Shown here one piece after another: positions 26,228 to 35,240 of a stretch of 64,000 nucleotides of DNA. Every line of letters begins with the position of its first letter. Within the stretch, counting starts at the first letter, position 1. Origin of the DNA: Granulicatella seriolae (lineage in GTDB: Bacteria; Bacillota; Bacilli; Lactobacillales; Aerococcaceae). The position numbers and the translations under genes are program-made. The notes beneath the pieces are model-generated. The model was not told where the DNA came from. It did no database searches and saw only the letters and a program-made list of their open reading frames with translations. Location of the stretch: NCBI RefSeq assembly GCF_024543085.1, contig NZ_JANHNZ010000008.1:23381-87380 (forward strand), read 5' to 3'.

Positions 26228-27631
26228 GTGAGTGCAAAGAATGAAACTATTGCTGAAAAACTTTTTTTAATCCATATTATTTTCCTGGTATATATAACTA
26301 TGATATTAATATTTGGAGTGCCGCTTATTGATGTACTGATAATTTCTATATCTTACTTAGGGTTGTATTATTTGTTGACACCTATAATTGATAGAAAATC
26401 TAATGCAATCAAGCCCTTAACACTTTTACCTATTATGTTTGTGATGTATGCATTAGGTCCTTTATTATATCAAAACTTATATGATAGTAAGGTTATTGTT
26501 AATTATTTGTTTATCAATTTATTGGGGCTAGTATTTTTAATTTTAGGATTAAAATCAGTCAGAATGAAGGATTCTAATGATATTGGTGTTAAAGCCGATA
26601 AATTAGATATACAAGCATTAAAATTAGTAGTGTATATTTTTTTATTGATCTCTATGCTTTCCGTTGTTAGTGAAGTTCTTGCTTTTGGGGGGCTTAAGCA
26701 GATGCTAGCTGCTGGATATGGATTGGATAGAATCAACATATTAAAAGACTCCGTAGTTATTGGTGGAGGATTTCAATGGTTGATATTATCGGGAATAGTG
26801 ACTTGGTATTATGGCTATAAAACAAAAGAAAAGCTATTTCAGGTAGTTGGTGTGCTAGTATCTGTTTTTTCCTTATTTGTATTATTAATTATTGGTGCTA
26901 GAAGCACAATTATCTATTCTGTTATTTTCTTGTTGGTATTATATAGCTACGATGTTAAGAAAGTAAAGATAGTCCCTCTTGTTGTTGTGTTTTCATTTGG
27001 GATAGGACTAGCACAGCTCTATTCAAATGCGCGATATTACTTTCCGGAAGGTCTTGAATCTACAATTAATAATAGTATAAGGATGGTCACCGTTGATCCG
27101 GGAGCCTATCTTCCTATACCAAAAAATATTTCAGAGTTCATATCTCCGGTTAGGTCGTTGTTGGATGTATTGACGAATAGTCCAGATGTACGATTCTATG
27201 GACAGTCTTATATTAATGCTATTGGGGCTCCCATACCATACCTTGCTCGCTTTTTTGTGAAATATGGAGTAGAAATAAATGACTGGTTTTTATCAACACA
27301 GCATCCAGATGTTTTTGCTTCAGGAGCAGGTTTAGGATTTTCTCCTGTAACAGAGGGGTATTTAAATTTTGGGTATATCGGAGTTGCCCTACATATGTTT
27401 ATTTATGGATGGGCTGCATCTAAAGTATATGCTGCATATGTGAAACATCAAAATATTCTTACACTTTTTCTACTTGCAGGAACGCTACCAATCTTCTTTC
27501 TTGATGCACTTAGAATTCATCTAACATCTTCTTTATATAAAATATCTAGAATATATCTAGTCCCTATGTTTTTATACTGGATTGTTCGATATGTATTACC
27601 GAAGATAGTAAATTATAGAAGGAAATCCTAG
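26228..27631 (+). CDS. wzy: Repeat-unit polymerase, Wzy-like membrane protein
   Basis: A 467-residue protein with about 11-12 membrane helices and a large outer loop near residues 290-370 that contains ARFFVKYG and SPVTEGYLNFGY, the layout of oligosaccharide repeat-unit polymerases (O-antigen polymerase type). Polymerases vary strongly between serotypes, so sequence motifs are few; topology and position before the flippase support the call. It starts at GTG 26228 after AAAGGGAG. Confidence 0.8.
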   Translation: MSAKNETIAEKLFLIHIIFLVYITMILIFGVPLIDVLIISISYLGLYYLLTPIIDRKSNAIKPLTLLPIMFVMYALGPLLYQNLYDSKVIVNYLFINLLGLVFLILGLKSVRMKDSNDIGVKADKLDIQALKLVVYIFLLISMLSVVSEVLAFGGLKQMLAAGYGLDRINILKDSVVIGGGFQWLILSGIVTWYYGYKTKEKLFQVVGVLVSVFSLFVLLIIGARSTIIYSVIFLLVLYSYDVKKVKIVPLVVVFSFGIGLAQLYSNARYYFPEGLESTINNSIRMVTVDPGAYLPIPKNISEFISPVRSLLDVLTNSPDVRFYGQSYINAIGAPIPYLARFFVKYGVEINDWFLSTQHPDVFASGAGLGFSPVTEGYLNFGYIGVALHMFIYGWAASKVYAAYVKHQNILTLFLLAGTLPIFFLDALRIHLTSSLYKISRIYLVPMFLYWIVRYVLPKIVNYRRKS

Positions 27632-27632
27632 T

Positions 27633-28982
27633 ATGAAATTTATTCAAAATCTTATAAAAGTTATCCTAGCAAGTCTATTTAATTATGGAAGTAGTTTTAT
27701 TATTGGGTTAATTTTGCCTATGGTTTTATCCGTTCATGATTATGGACGGTATAGGCAATATACATTATTTCTATCCTTTGCATACATTTTAAATATTGGA
27801 TTTAATGACGGTATCTATATCAAGTATGGTGGGAAAGATAAAAAAGATTTAGATATAGATACCATCAAAGATGAACATAATTTTTTAGTTTTCTATCAAT
27901 TGTTAATAACTCTTGTGCTTACAATACTAGCTTTGCTATATGGAGATCCAATTTATATGTGGTTTTCTATTTCAGCATTCTTTATATTAATCAATACCTA
28001 CCATCAAAATTTTAGGCAAGCTATTGGTGATTTTCATGTGTATTCATATAGTACAATGCTTACAAGTGTGCTATATACATCTTTATTGCTAATGACGATT
28101 TTTATATTTCAAAACAGTAATTACCAAGTGTATATTTTTTTAACACTGTTGAGTTATATAATATTATTTTTAATATATGAAGTGTATTTTTCGCGTGAAT
28201 TTGGAATTTCTAAACAATTTAGTTCTCAGAGGAAATTACAATTAATCAAAGTAGGAATGTTTATATTAATTGGAAATATGTCTATGGCTTATGTTGGTAA
28301 TGCAGGTAACTGGCTTGTAAATATATTTTTTGATTTAGAATCATTTGCACAATACTCATTCCAAAATTCCTTATTAAATATTTCTTTACTGATTGTAAGT
28401 GCAATTAGTCTAGTTTTTTATAATTTACTAGCTGCTAATTCAAGTAAAACAATTATGGATGCTGTCATAACGGCTTGTGTAGTCATAGGCGAGGTAAGTG
28501 GCATAGGGTATTTTGTCATATATTTTTTCGTGTCTACAGTATTACCTAAATATATGCTGTCATTACCTATTCTTTCTGTAACATTTTTGGCCTTGCCTTT
28601 TATTATTTTATCAAATATATTATTAATGAATTTATACAAGGTTAAAGTAGATGGGAAAATTTATTTAAGAAATTCAGTCTTATTTGCTATCACTTCAACA
28701 ATTATTATTCTGGCGTTGCTAACTATATTTGGAACGTTGATAAGTGTTGCTATAGGTATTTTAGTTTCCTATATGTTGTGGGTTGCCTATAATTTTATAG
28801 TAGTTTTTAAGGATTTAAATTTTAAGAAAAAACATTTATTATCTTTAGCTGCATATATGGTTATCCACATACTAGTGACAACCTATATGATGAATATTTT
28901 TGGGTTTATAGTGTATATTTTATTTGTTATAGTACAAATATTATTGTTTAGAACAGAAATAGCTGCTATGGTAAAAAGATAG
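27633..28982 (+). CDS. wzx: Polysaccharide flippase, Wzx-like
   Basis: A 449-residue protein with about 12 membrane segments. It starts VILASLFNYGSSFIIGLILP, followed by YGRYRQYTLFLSFAYILNIG, a pattern common to MOP-superfamily polysaccharide transporters. It would flip the lipid-linked repeat unit outward for the Wzy polymerase encoded just upstream. It starts two bases after wzy. Last gene of the locus; degraded mobile DNA follows. Confidence 0.84.
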   Translation: MKFIQNLIKVILASLFNYGSSFIIGLILPMVLSVHDYGRYRQYTLFLSFAYILNIGFNDGIYIKYGGKDKKDLDIDTIKDEHNFLVFYQLLITLVLTILALLYGDPIYMWFSISAFFILINTYHQNFRQAIGDFHVYSYSTMLTSVLYTSLLLMTIFIFQNSNYQVYIFLTLLSYIILFLIYEVYFSREFGISKQFSSQRKLQLIKVGMFILIGNMSMAYVGNAGNWLVNIFFDLESFAQYSFQNSLLNISLLIVSAISLVFYNLLAANSSKTIMDAVITACVVIGEVSGIGYFVIYFFVSTVLPKYMLSLPILSVTFLALPFIILSNILLMNLYKVKVDGKIYLRNSVLFAITSTIIILALLTIFGTLISVAIGILVSYMLWVAYNFIVVFKDLNFKKKHLLSLAAYMVIHILVTTYMMNIFGFIVYILFVIVQILLFRTEIAAMVKR

Positions 28983-29153
28983 GGATTAAAATTAGTATCA
29001 GAAAGGATTATATTAACAAAGAGATTTTTTAGAAACAGCAGTGTATGGACTGGCTTTTACGCCCATGGCTGTTCATCGTTATTATGATACAATTCTTGGA
29101 AACTCTTTTGTTTTATTTCTCACTTACTTAAGAACAGAAACGAGGTGAATTCA

Positions 29154-29917
29154 TTGGCAGATCCGTTACAAAAATTAGTAGAGAGCAATTTAAAATTGAC
29201 GGAACAAGTAGCTGCCTTAGTCGAAGAAAATAAACAACTTCGTCTCTTACTTTCCAATATGAATCGCAAAATGTTTGGCATATCTTCTGAAAAGTCAGCT
29301 ACCAATCAGCTTTCTTTATTTGAGGAAAAAGACTAGTATTTTAATTCGGCAGAGACAACTGCGAATGAACAAACCGTTGAAACGGAAGAAATTATTTACA
29401 AACGAAAATTTCTAAAGGTAGAAAAGTAGAGCTGATCGAGGGTCCTCCCTGTGAAGTACACATTCACGATGTGGAGTAATCCGATAGATTTTGAGCCTGT
29501 TATGACACTGGAATGTTCGCAATTGACAAACGTGGAGTGTCTACAGAAATAGAATTTATCCCTGTAACGTTGGTCAAGCATGCCCATTATGAACAAGCGT
29601 ATGAATGCAAGCGTTGTAAGGTACATGCATCTAAAGCATCCATTAAAACAGGCAAGGCTCCAAAACCCACTATTCAAAATAGATTAGCAAGCCCTAGCGT
29701 TTTAGCAAAGAACCGAAGTTTCTCGACAAGCAAATCTGAAGCTGCCGTAAATTATTATGCATATAATATCATTTAAACCGTGATTGCAAATGGATTAGAT
29801 ATTTATGCTTATTTGAGATATCTATTTGGACAGTTGCCGAATCAGTCCGATTTAACGTTATCAGAAATTCTAGATGATTTTCTTCCATGGAGTTCAAAAG
29901 TGAAACATGTTTTGACA
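29154..29917 (+). pseudogene. Decayed IS66-family transposase
   Basis: Three pieces of one IS66 TnpC are visible. The first is an N-terminal coiled part (LADPLQKLVESNLKLTEQVA, then NRKMFGISSEK), broken by TAG at 29334. The second is the zinc-binding middle (EFIPVTLVKHAHYEQAYECK, then RCKVHASKAS). The third is the C-terminal tail (ANGLDIYAYLRYLFGQLPN, then LDDFLPWSSKV). The catalytic DDE core between the last two, about 1 kb, is missing, and frames shift in several places. It cannot make an active enzyme. It marks the right edge of the capsule locus. Confidence 0.85.
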
Positions 29918-29961
29918 TAAAAAAATAGGCGAGTCCAGTTTGGATTTCGCCTATTTTTTAT
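29918..29961. terminator. Hairpin at the right end of the IS66 remnant
   Basis: AAAAAATAGGCGA pairs with TCGCCTATTTTTT, working as a terminator in either direction. Confidence 0.75.
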
Positions 29962-30020
29962 GCGTTATACCCTGAATTCCCGGGCAGATGTAGTATACCT
30001 ATTTTCAAAACGTTAATCTA

Positions 30021-30058
30021 TCAAGCTTTATTTGTTAAATTTGACAAATAAAGCTTGA
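30021..30058. terminator. Inverted repeat guarding the transposase promoter
   Basis: TCAAGCTTTATTTGT pairs perfectly with ACAAATAAAGCTTGA and is followed by TTTTTT. It sits at the -35 side of the transposase promoter and would stop transcription entering from outside, a usual way for IS elements to limit expression. Confidence 0.7.
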
Positions 30059-30083
30059 CTTTTTTAATCATGTATACTATAAT
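30055..30083 (+). promoter_or_regulatory. Transposase promoter
   Basis: TTGACT (30055-30060), a 17-base spacer and TATAAT (30078-30083). Confidence 0.85.
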
Positions 30084-30109
30084 AGGTAGTATACAAGGAG
30101 GACTTTGCC

Positions 30110-31672
30110 ATGAAACAACTAGTTCAATTGCCTAAAAAACGCATTACTTATAAGAAAGGTCCCAACGGTACTAAATACGTTTATTATACGCTGCGTTCTT
30201 ACCGGAATGACAAAGGAAAACCAACTTCTGATGAAAAAAGTATTGGTAAATTGGACCCGGAAACCGGTATGTTGATCCCAAATAAAAATTATTTTGACTT
30301 GTTTCCTGAGGAAACAGTATCTTCTTTAGAAAGTGTTAAAAGCGTTCATACGGTTGGTTTTATGGCTGCTTACCATCGGTTGGCAAAGGAGCTAGGACTA
30401 ACTCCTATGCTACAAAAAGCCTTTCCCCATCAATGGGAAATGATTCTTAATCTATCTGCTTACATGATGGCTAACGGCAATGTCATGATGGATTTTGAAG
30501 ACTGGACAATAGAACAAGATATCCAAACTGAGAAATCTTTTTCTTCTCAACGAGTTAGTGAGTTCTTTGCCTCTATCAAGGATAAGCAACGCTTGGATTT
30601 CTTAGATGTCTGGTGTCAAAAAGCTAAAGAGAATGAATATATCGCCTACGATGTCACTTCTATCTCTTCTTACAGCCAACAAAATGATTACGTTGAGTTT
30701 GGCTATAACAGAGATGGGGATAAGTTAGTCCAATTTAACTTAGGTGTTTTCTATGGAGAAAAATCTCGCTTACCTCTTTACTATTCCATTTATAATGGCA
30801 GTCTGATTGATAAAACCTATCTTCCTTACATGTTTGAACTGACTCGGCAACTGCAATTTAGAGAGGTCAGCTTTGTCATGGACCAAGGCTTTTTTACCAT
30901 GTCTAACCTGCGGTTGGTGACTGAAAAAGGGTTTAAGGTGTTGAGTCTGTTACCCAAAAACTATACCTTGTACAAAGAACAAATCAATGAACAGTTGTCT
31001 ATCCCATTTTCTTCAAAGGAATTTTCTAGAACAGAACAAATTTATGGACGTACCATTCCTGTATCCAATTCAGAAACACCGCTAAACATTCACATTTATT
31101 ATGATCCTGCACGAGCTAACTTAGAAGAAAAAGCACTTTACGATGATATTGACCGTCAAGAAAAACAACTAACGCTACTGGCAAAGAACCGTCAATTAAA
31201 GAGCAGTCAGAAGAAATATTTTAAGGTGATAGAGAGTGGTGAAAAAACGATTGAGTTTGAAATTGATTACGAAAGTATTGACGCTATCAAATCAAAATTT
31301 GGCTATTTTATGCTAGTGACTAGTGATTTAGAACAAACAGCTGAGGAAGCTATCAGGATTTATCGACAAAAGGATATCATTGAAAAGAGTTTTGACAACT
31401 TGAAAAATGGAATGGACTACCGTCGCATGCGCACTCACCATACGCAAACAACGGAAGGAAAGATGTTTGTAGCCTTTATTGGATTAGTTTTACGTAGTGA
31501 GTTAAGCTACCGAATCAAGCAACATCCAGAAACCGAAGGGTTAAGAATCAAGCAGGTCATTCGTGAATTAAACAAGATTCGCAAGCTATGGACTGGAGAT
31601 TGCCAAGCCATTGTTCCTCTAACAAAAGTGCAGAAACAAATTTTAACAGCCTTAGATGTCACTATTGGATAG
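30110..31672 (+). CDS. IS1634-family transposase
   Basis: A 520-residue DDE transposase. The acidic triad is readable: Asp in AYDVTSISSYS, Asp in SFVMDQGFF, and Glu in the IS4-type signature YRQKDIIEKSFDNLK. A basic N terminus (KKRITYKKGPNGTKYVYYTL) probably binds the ends. Full length and with its own promoter and AAGGAGG ribosome site, so it looks able to act. Confidence 0.92.
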   Translation: MKQLVQLPKKRITYKKGPNGTKYVYYTLRSYRNDKGKPTSDEKSIGKLDPETGMLIPNKNYFDLFPEETVSSLESVKSVHTVGFMAAYHRLAKELGLTPMLQKAFPHQWEMILNLSAYMMANGNVMMDFEDWTIEQDIQTEKSFSSQRVSEFFASIKDKQRLDFLDVWCQKAKENEYIAYDVTSISSYSQQNDYVEFGYNRDGDKLVQFNLGVFYGEKSRLPLYYSIYNGSLIDKTYLPYMFELTRQLQFREVSFVMDQGFFTMSNLRLVTEKGFKVLSLLPKNYTLYKEQINEQLSIPFSSKEFSRTEQIYGRTIPVSNSETPLNIHIYYDPARANLEEKALYDDIDRQEKQLTLLAKNRQLKSSQKKYFKVIESGEKTIEFEIDYESIDAIKSKFGYFMLVTSDLEQTAEEAIRIYRQKDIIEKSFDNLKNGMDYRRMRTHHTQTTEGKMFVAFIGLVLRSELSYRIKQHPETEGLRIKQVIRELNKIRKLWTGDCQAIVPLTKVQKQILTALDVTIG

Positions 31673-31686
31673 CTCAATCATAAAAT

Positions 31687-31721
31687 AAGTCACCTTCGGC
31701 TCTAGGCGAGCAAGGTGACTT
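31687..31721. terminator. Hairpin at the right end of the IS
   Basis: AAGTCACCTT pairs with AAGGTGACTT after the transposase stop. It has no T tract. Confidence 0.55.
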
Positions 31722-31766
31722 GTATACTATGTTTCTTCGGGAATTCAGGGTACATTCGTTTCCACA

Positions 31767-32321
31767 TCAATCAAGACGCCACCCAACCAAGCCCCTATGC
31801 AGCACCTGCCGAATATCCTTGCTCAAGTTTCGGCAATCCATGTCCCCGGCAAGGATACTTTTACGGATAAGAAAACTGATGGCCGCAGCTTGATAGGCTA
31901 CAAAAAAGTTGTACTCGTCTGGGCTCCATTTGTAGGCTTGGTTTGTGGGGTTATCGCTAATCATCTTTTCGACTAGTTGGTGGCAATAGTCAAAAAAGTA
32001 GTCGGAAAAGTTGTTTTGGCCTTCTAGCAGGAAGAGTTTGCGGTAGAAGGTTTGGTTCATGGAGAAGAAATCCAGCACCTGCAGCATGAGGCTGTCTCCG
32101 CTAACGTAGGTCAAGTTGTCTTGAATCTGCTCTTCCAAGTCAGTCACAAAAATCCAGTTGAGCAGGTCGTACTTGTCCACAAAATGGCTGTAGAAGGTCT
32201 GACGACGGATACCGGTCTGCTCCATAATTTCAACGATGGAGATTTTTTCAAATTCAGTTTGTGCCATCAGGGTTCGCAAGGATTTGGCAATCCGTTTTTT
32301 GGTAATGAATGAAGTCGTCAT
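31767..32321 (-). CDS. dhaS: Transcriptional activator DhaS, TetR fold
   Basis: A 184-residue TetR-family regulator: a DNA-binding N terminus (ISIVEIMEQTGIRRQTFYSH is the helix-turn-helix) and a helical ligand domain. It is divergent from dhaKLM-glpF, and in Lactococcus DhaS is an unusual TetR member that activates this operon with DhaQ. The start is ATG 32321, with AAAGGAG five bases upstream; the longer frame to 32390 would cover the promoter region and has no ribosome site. The IS ends 14 bases after its stop codon. Confidence 0.87.
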   Translation of the reverse strand: MTTSFITKKRIAKSLRTLMAQTEFEKISIVEIMEQTGIRRQTFYSHFVDKYDLLNWIFVTDLEEQIQDNLTYVSGDSLMLQVLDFFSMNQTFYRKLFLLEGQNNFSDYFFDYCHQLVEKMISDNPTNQAYKWSPDEYNFFVAYQAAAISFLIRKSILAGDMDCRNLSKDIRQVLHRGLVGWRLD

Positions 32322-32366
32322 AGGCTCTCCTTTCCTCAAAACTATTATACCCAATTCTATCAAGGA

Positions 32367-32388
32367 GGACAATTCTCTTAAAATGTCC
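32367..32388 (+). promoter_or_regulatory. Candidate DhaS operator
   Basis: GGACAATT-N6-AAATGTCC is an 8-6-8 inverted repeat of the same outline as the Lactococcus DhaS site (GGACACAT-N6-ATTTGTCC, from memory). It ends just upstream of a poor -35 region and a TACAAT -10 at 32413, which suits an activator. Confidence 0.7.
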
Positions 32389-32468
32389 ATTCCATATGGG
32401 GCTAGTGGCGTTTACAATAAAGAGGAATAAATGGTGGGACAACCTGCCAAAACAAAGGAGAAATGGAA

Positions 32469-33461
32469 ATGAAAAAAATTATGAACGACCCACGCAAGAT
32501 TGTTGACGAGATGTTAGATGGGCTTGCTTATTGCCATTCGGATATTGTAGAGCGTTTGGAAGGCTTTGACAGTATTGTTCGTACAGCTCCAAAGACTGGT
32601 AAAGTGGCGTTGATCTCTGGTGGTGGCTCTGGTCACGAACCTGCTCATGCTGGTTTTGTTGGTCAAGGTATGTTATCGGCGGCTGTTTGTGGTGCGGTCT
32701 TTACTTCACCAACGCCTGACCAAATTCTAGAAGCGATTAAGGCAGCTGATGAAGGCGCTGGAGTTTTCATGGTCATTAAGAACTACTCTGGTGACATTAT
32801 GAACTTCGAGATGGCGCAAGAATTGGCAGAGATGGAAGGCATTCAAGTGGACAGTATCGTGGTGGATGATGATATTGCCGTGGAAGATAGCCTCTATACA
32901 CAAGGCAAGCGTGGAGTTGCAGGAACCATTTTGGTGCACAAGATTCTAGGTCATGCGGCAGATACTGGTAAGACTTTGGCTGAAATCAAGGACTTGGCGG
33001 TAAACTTAGTGCCGAATATTAAAACCATTGGGCTAGCTTTATCCGGTGCAACAGTTCCTGAAGTGGGCAAACCTGGTTTTGTTCTAGAAGACGACCAAAT
33101 GGAGTTTGGTGTCGGCATCCATGGTGAGCCGGGCTACCGTCGTGAGAGCATGAAACCGTCTAAGGACTTGGCACAAGAATTAGTAGGCAAGCTTTTAGCG
33201 TCATTTGACCGCAAAGAGGGCGATAAGTTTGGGCTGTTGATCAATGGTTTGGGCGCTACGCCTTTGATGGAGCAGTATGTGTTTGCGAACGATGTGGCTC
33301 ATTTGCTGGCGGCGGAAAATATTGTGGTGGATTACAAGAAGGTCGGCAACTACATGACGGCCATTGATATGCAGGGCTTGTCCTTGACCTTGATTAAGTT
33401 GGAAGATGCGGCTTGGTTAGAGGCCTTGAATGCGCCAAGCAACACGATTACGAGATTTTAA
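32469..33461 (+). CDS. dhaK: Dihydroxyacetone kinase subunit DhaK
   Basis: A 330-residue substrate-binding subunit of PTS-dependent dihydroxyacetone kinase. From ATG 32469 the key residues fall at the E. coli positions: His56 (GGGSGHEPAH), Asp109 (IKNYSGD) and His218 (GVGIHGEPGY), which forms the covalent hemiaminal with dihydroxyacetone. That agreement and the AAAGGAG eight bases upstream favour 32469 over ATG 32463. It is the first gene of dhaK-dhaL-dhaM-glpF. Confidence 0.96.
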   Translation: MKKIMNDPRKIVDEMLDGLAYCHSDIVERLEGFDSIVRTAPKTGKVALISGGGSGHEPAHAGFVGQGMLSAAVCGAVFTSPTPDQILEAIKAADEGAGVFMVIKNYSGDIMNFEMAQELAEMEGIQVDSIVVDDDIAVEDSLYTQGKRGVAGTILVHKILGHAADTGKTLAEIKDLAVNLVPNIKTIGLALSGATVPEVGKPGFVLEDDQMEFGVGIHGEPGYRRESMKPSKDLAQELVGKLLASFDRKEGDKFGLLINGLGATPLMEQYVFANDVAHLLAAENIVVDYKKVGNYMTAIDMQGLSLTLIKLEDAAWLEALNAPSNTITRF

Positions 33462-33478
33462 GAGAGAGGGCGAGGCAG

Positions 33479-34060
33479 ATGGAAGCAGGCAAAGTAATCA
33501 GATGGATGGAAATTTTTAATGACAAGGTGCAAGCTAACAAGGATTATCTGAGTGAATTGGATACACCGATTGGAGACGGAGACCATGGTGGCAATATGTC
33601 ACGTGGCATGGCAGCTGTTATGGAGGCTCTGGAAGACAAGGTGCCACAAACGGATGTGGATGTCTTGAAATTGGTGGCCATGCAACTCTTGAGCAAGGTT
33701 GGTGGAGCATCAGGTCCCTTGTATGGGTCAGCTTTTATGGGGCTGGCAAAGGGAGCACAGGCAGAAGTGGGCTTGGCTCAATCCTTGAAGGACGGTTTGG
33801 AGTCTATTCAAAAACGTGGCAAGGCTGAAGTTGGCGAGAAAACGATGGTAGACGTTTGGGCACCCGTTGTGGACTTGGTGGCTGAGAGCAAGTTGACAGT
33901 GCAAGGCATCGATGCGGCTGTTGAAGCAACAAAAGCCATCCAAGCGACTAAGGGGAGAGCTAGTTACGTGGGTGAGCGTTCTGTGGGACACATCGACCCA
34001 GGTGCCTACTCAAGTGGCCTCTTGTTCAAAGCGATGATTGAAGCGGGGGTGTATGAGTAA
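33479..34060 (+). CDS. dhaL: Dihydroxyacetone kinase subunit DhaL (ADP-binding)
   Basis: A 193-residue subunit with the Mg-ADP motif DTPIGDGDHGGNMSRG (three Asp) and GASGPLYGSAFMG, ending RSVGHIDPGAYSSGLLF. The nucleotide stays bound and is recharged by DhaM. The start is ATG 33479; the longer frame overlaps dhaK. The stop overlaps the dhaM start (TAATG). Confidence 0.95.
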   Translation: MEAGKVIRWMEIFNDKVQANKDYLSELDTPIGDGDHGGNMSRGMAAVMEALEDKVPQTDVDVLKLVAMQLLSKVGGASGPLYGSAFMGLAKGAQAEVGLAQSLKDGLESIQKRGKAEVGEKTMVDVWAPVVDLVAESKLTVQGIDAAVEATKAIQATKGRASYVGERSVGHIDPGAYSSGLLFKAMIEAGVYE

Positions 34061-34434
34061 TGAGTGATTACGGCATTATATTAGTATCGCATTCCAAAAA
34101 CATTGCGCAAGGCATTTATGAGTTGATTCAAGAAGTAGCCAAAGACGTGGAAATGACCTATGTCGGCGGCAATCCAGATGGTGGCATCGGGACTAGTTTC
34201 GACCAAGTCCAAGACATTATCCAAGCCAACCCTAAAGAAAAGCTACTTGCCTTTTACGATTTGGGCAGTGCGAAGATGAATTTGGACATGGCTATAGAGT
34301 TTTCCGACAAGGAGATTCGCTTGTACAACGTGGCTGTGGTCGAGGGAACCTATACGGCAGCGGCACTCTTACAGGCAGGTGCATCCATCGACATGATTGA
34401 GGCTCAGCTCAAAGACATGGAGCTTAATAAGTAA
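34060..34434 (+). CDS. dhaM: Dihydroxyacetone kinase phosphotransfer subunit DhaM
   Basis: A 124-residue single-domain protein of the EIIA-mannose type (GIILVSHSKNIAQG with phosphorylated His11, and LAFYDLGSAKMNLDMA). It lacks the HPr and EI-like domains of the E. coli protein, so phosphate must come from the general PTS HPr, as is usual in Gram-positives. Confidence 0.95.
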   Translation: MSDYGIILVSHSKNIAQGIYELIQEVAKDVEMTYVGGNPDGGIGTSFDQVQDIIQANPKEKLLAFYDLGSAKMNLDMAIEFSDKEIRLYNVAVVEGTYTAAALLQAGASIDMIEAQLKDMELNK

Positions 34435-34451
34435 AGAAAGAGGTATAGAAC

Positions 34452-35168
34452 ATGCAGAATTTTATCGGTGAATTTTTAGGCACCTTCATCCTAGTCTTGC
34501 TAGGAAATGGTGTTGTGGCAGGGAATGTCCTGTCCAAAACGAAGGAAGAAGGTACCGGTTGGGTAGCTATTGTACTTGGTTGGGGGCTTGCGGTGACGAT
34601 TGCGGTCTATATTTCCGGCTTTATCAGTCCGGCTCATTTGAATCCGGCAGTGACTTTAGCCATGGCGGCAACCGGCTCGCTACCTTGGGTTGATGTGGTG
34701 CCATTTATCATTGCCCAGTTCTTGGGGGCTATGTTGGCGTCGGTGGTCTTGTGGCTGCACTATCTGCCTCATTGGGGACAAACCAAGGATCCGGGCAATA
34801 TTTTAGCCAGCTTTTCCACAGGTCCAGCCATTCGTGATACCGGCTCAAACTTGTTGGGCGAGGCTATCGGGACGGCTGTCTTGGTCATGGGGATTATGGC
34901 AATCGGCCCAAGCATGGTGAGTGCTGGATTAGGACCAATCATTGTCGGTCTTATTGTGGGGGCGATTGGCTTTTCTTTGGGATCAACGACTGGTTATGCT
35001 ATCAATCCGGCTCGCGACCTTGGTCCGCGGATTATGCATGCTATCTTGCCAATCAAGGGCAAAGGCGACTCCGACTGGTCTTATAGCTGGATTCCAGTGG
35101 TCGGCCCAATTATCGGTGGTGTTGCAGGAGCTTTGATTTATCAAGCCATTATGGGATTTATTGCATAA
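34452..35168 (+). CDS. glpF: Glycerol/dihydroxyacetone facilitator, MIP family
   Basis: A 238-residue channel with six membrane helices and both NPA boxes (SPAHLNPAVTLAMA and AINPARDLGPR). The Asp after the second box marks an aquaglyceroporin. Last gene of the dha operon; it would bring in the substrate or release glycerol. AAAGAGG lies upstream, and a terminator follows at 35182. Confidence 0.93.
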   Translation: MQNFIGEFLGTFILVLLGNGVVAGNVLSKTKEEGTGWVAIVLGWGLAVTIAVYISGFISPAHLNPAVTLAMAATGSLPWVDVVPFIIAQFLGAMLASVVLWLHYLPHWGQTKDPGNILASFSTGPAIRDTGSNLLGEAIGTAVLVMGIMAIGPSMVSAGLGPIIVGLIVGAIGFSLGSTTGYAINPARDLGPRIMHAILPIKGKGDSDWSYSWIPVVGPIIGGVAGALIYQAIMGFIA

Positions 35169-35181
35169 AAATATGACATTG

Positions 35182-35215
35182 AGCTACCTAGGCCAAGTGC
35201 TTAGGTAGCTTTTTT
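35182..35215 (+). terminator. Terminator of the dha operon
   Basis: AGCTACCTA pairs with TAGGTAGCT, then a T run. Confidence 0.88.
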
Positions 35216-35240
35216 GCGTGTGGTGGAATGTGTGAAGTTT

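Larger units (their letters stand above)
29968..31752 (+). mobile_element. IS1634-family insertion sequence (IS4 superfamily), intact
   Basis: A 1785-bp element. The left end TACCCTGAATTCCCG (29968-29982) and right end CGGGAATTCAGGGTA (31738-31752) are perfect inverted repeats, with a second matched AGTATAC/GTATACT a few bases inside. It holds one complete transposase gene. The flanks (TGCGTTA on the left, CATTCGT on the right) show no target duplication, so a later deletion or recombination probably joined the IS66 side to the dhaS side. Confidence 0.88.

Noticed and set aside
28990..29107. Possible further LPR copy before the IS66 remnant
   Set aside because: The right end (GGAAACTCTTTTGTTTTA) resembles LPR ends, but the left arm and core are too poor to support a call.
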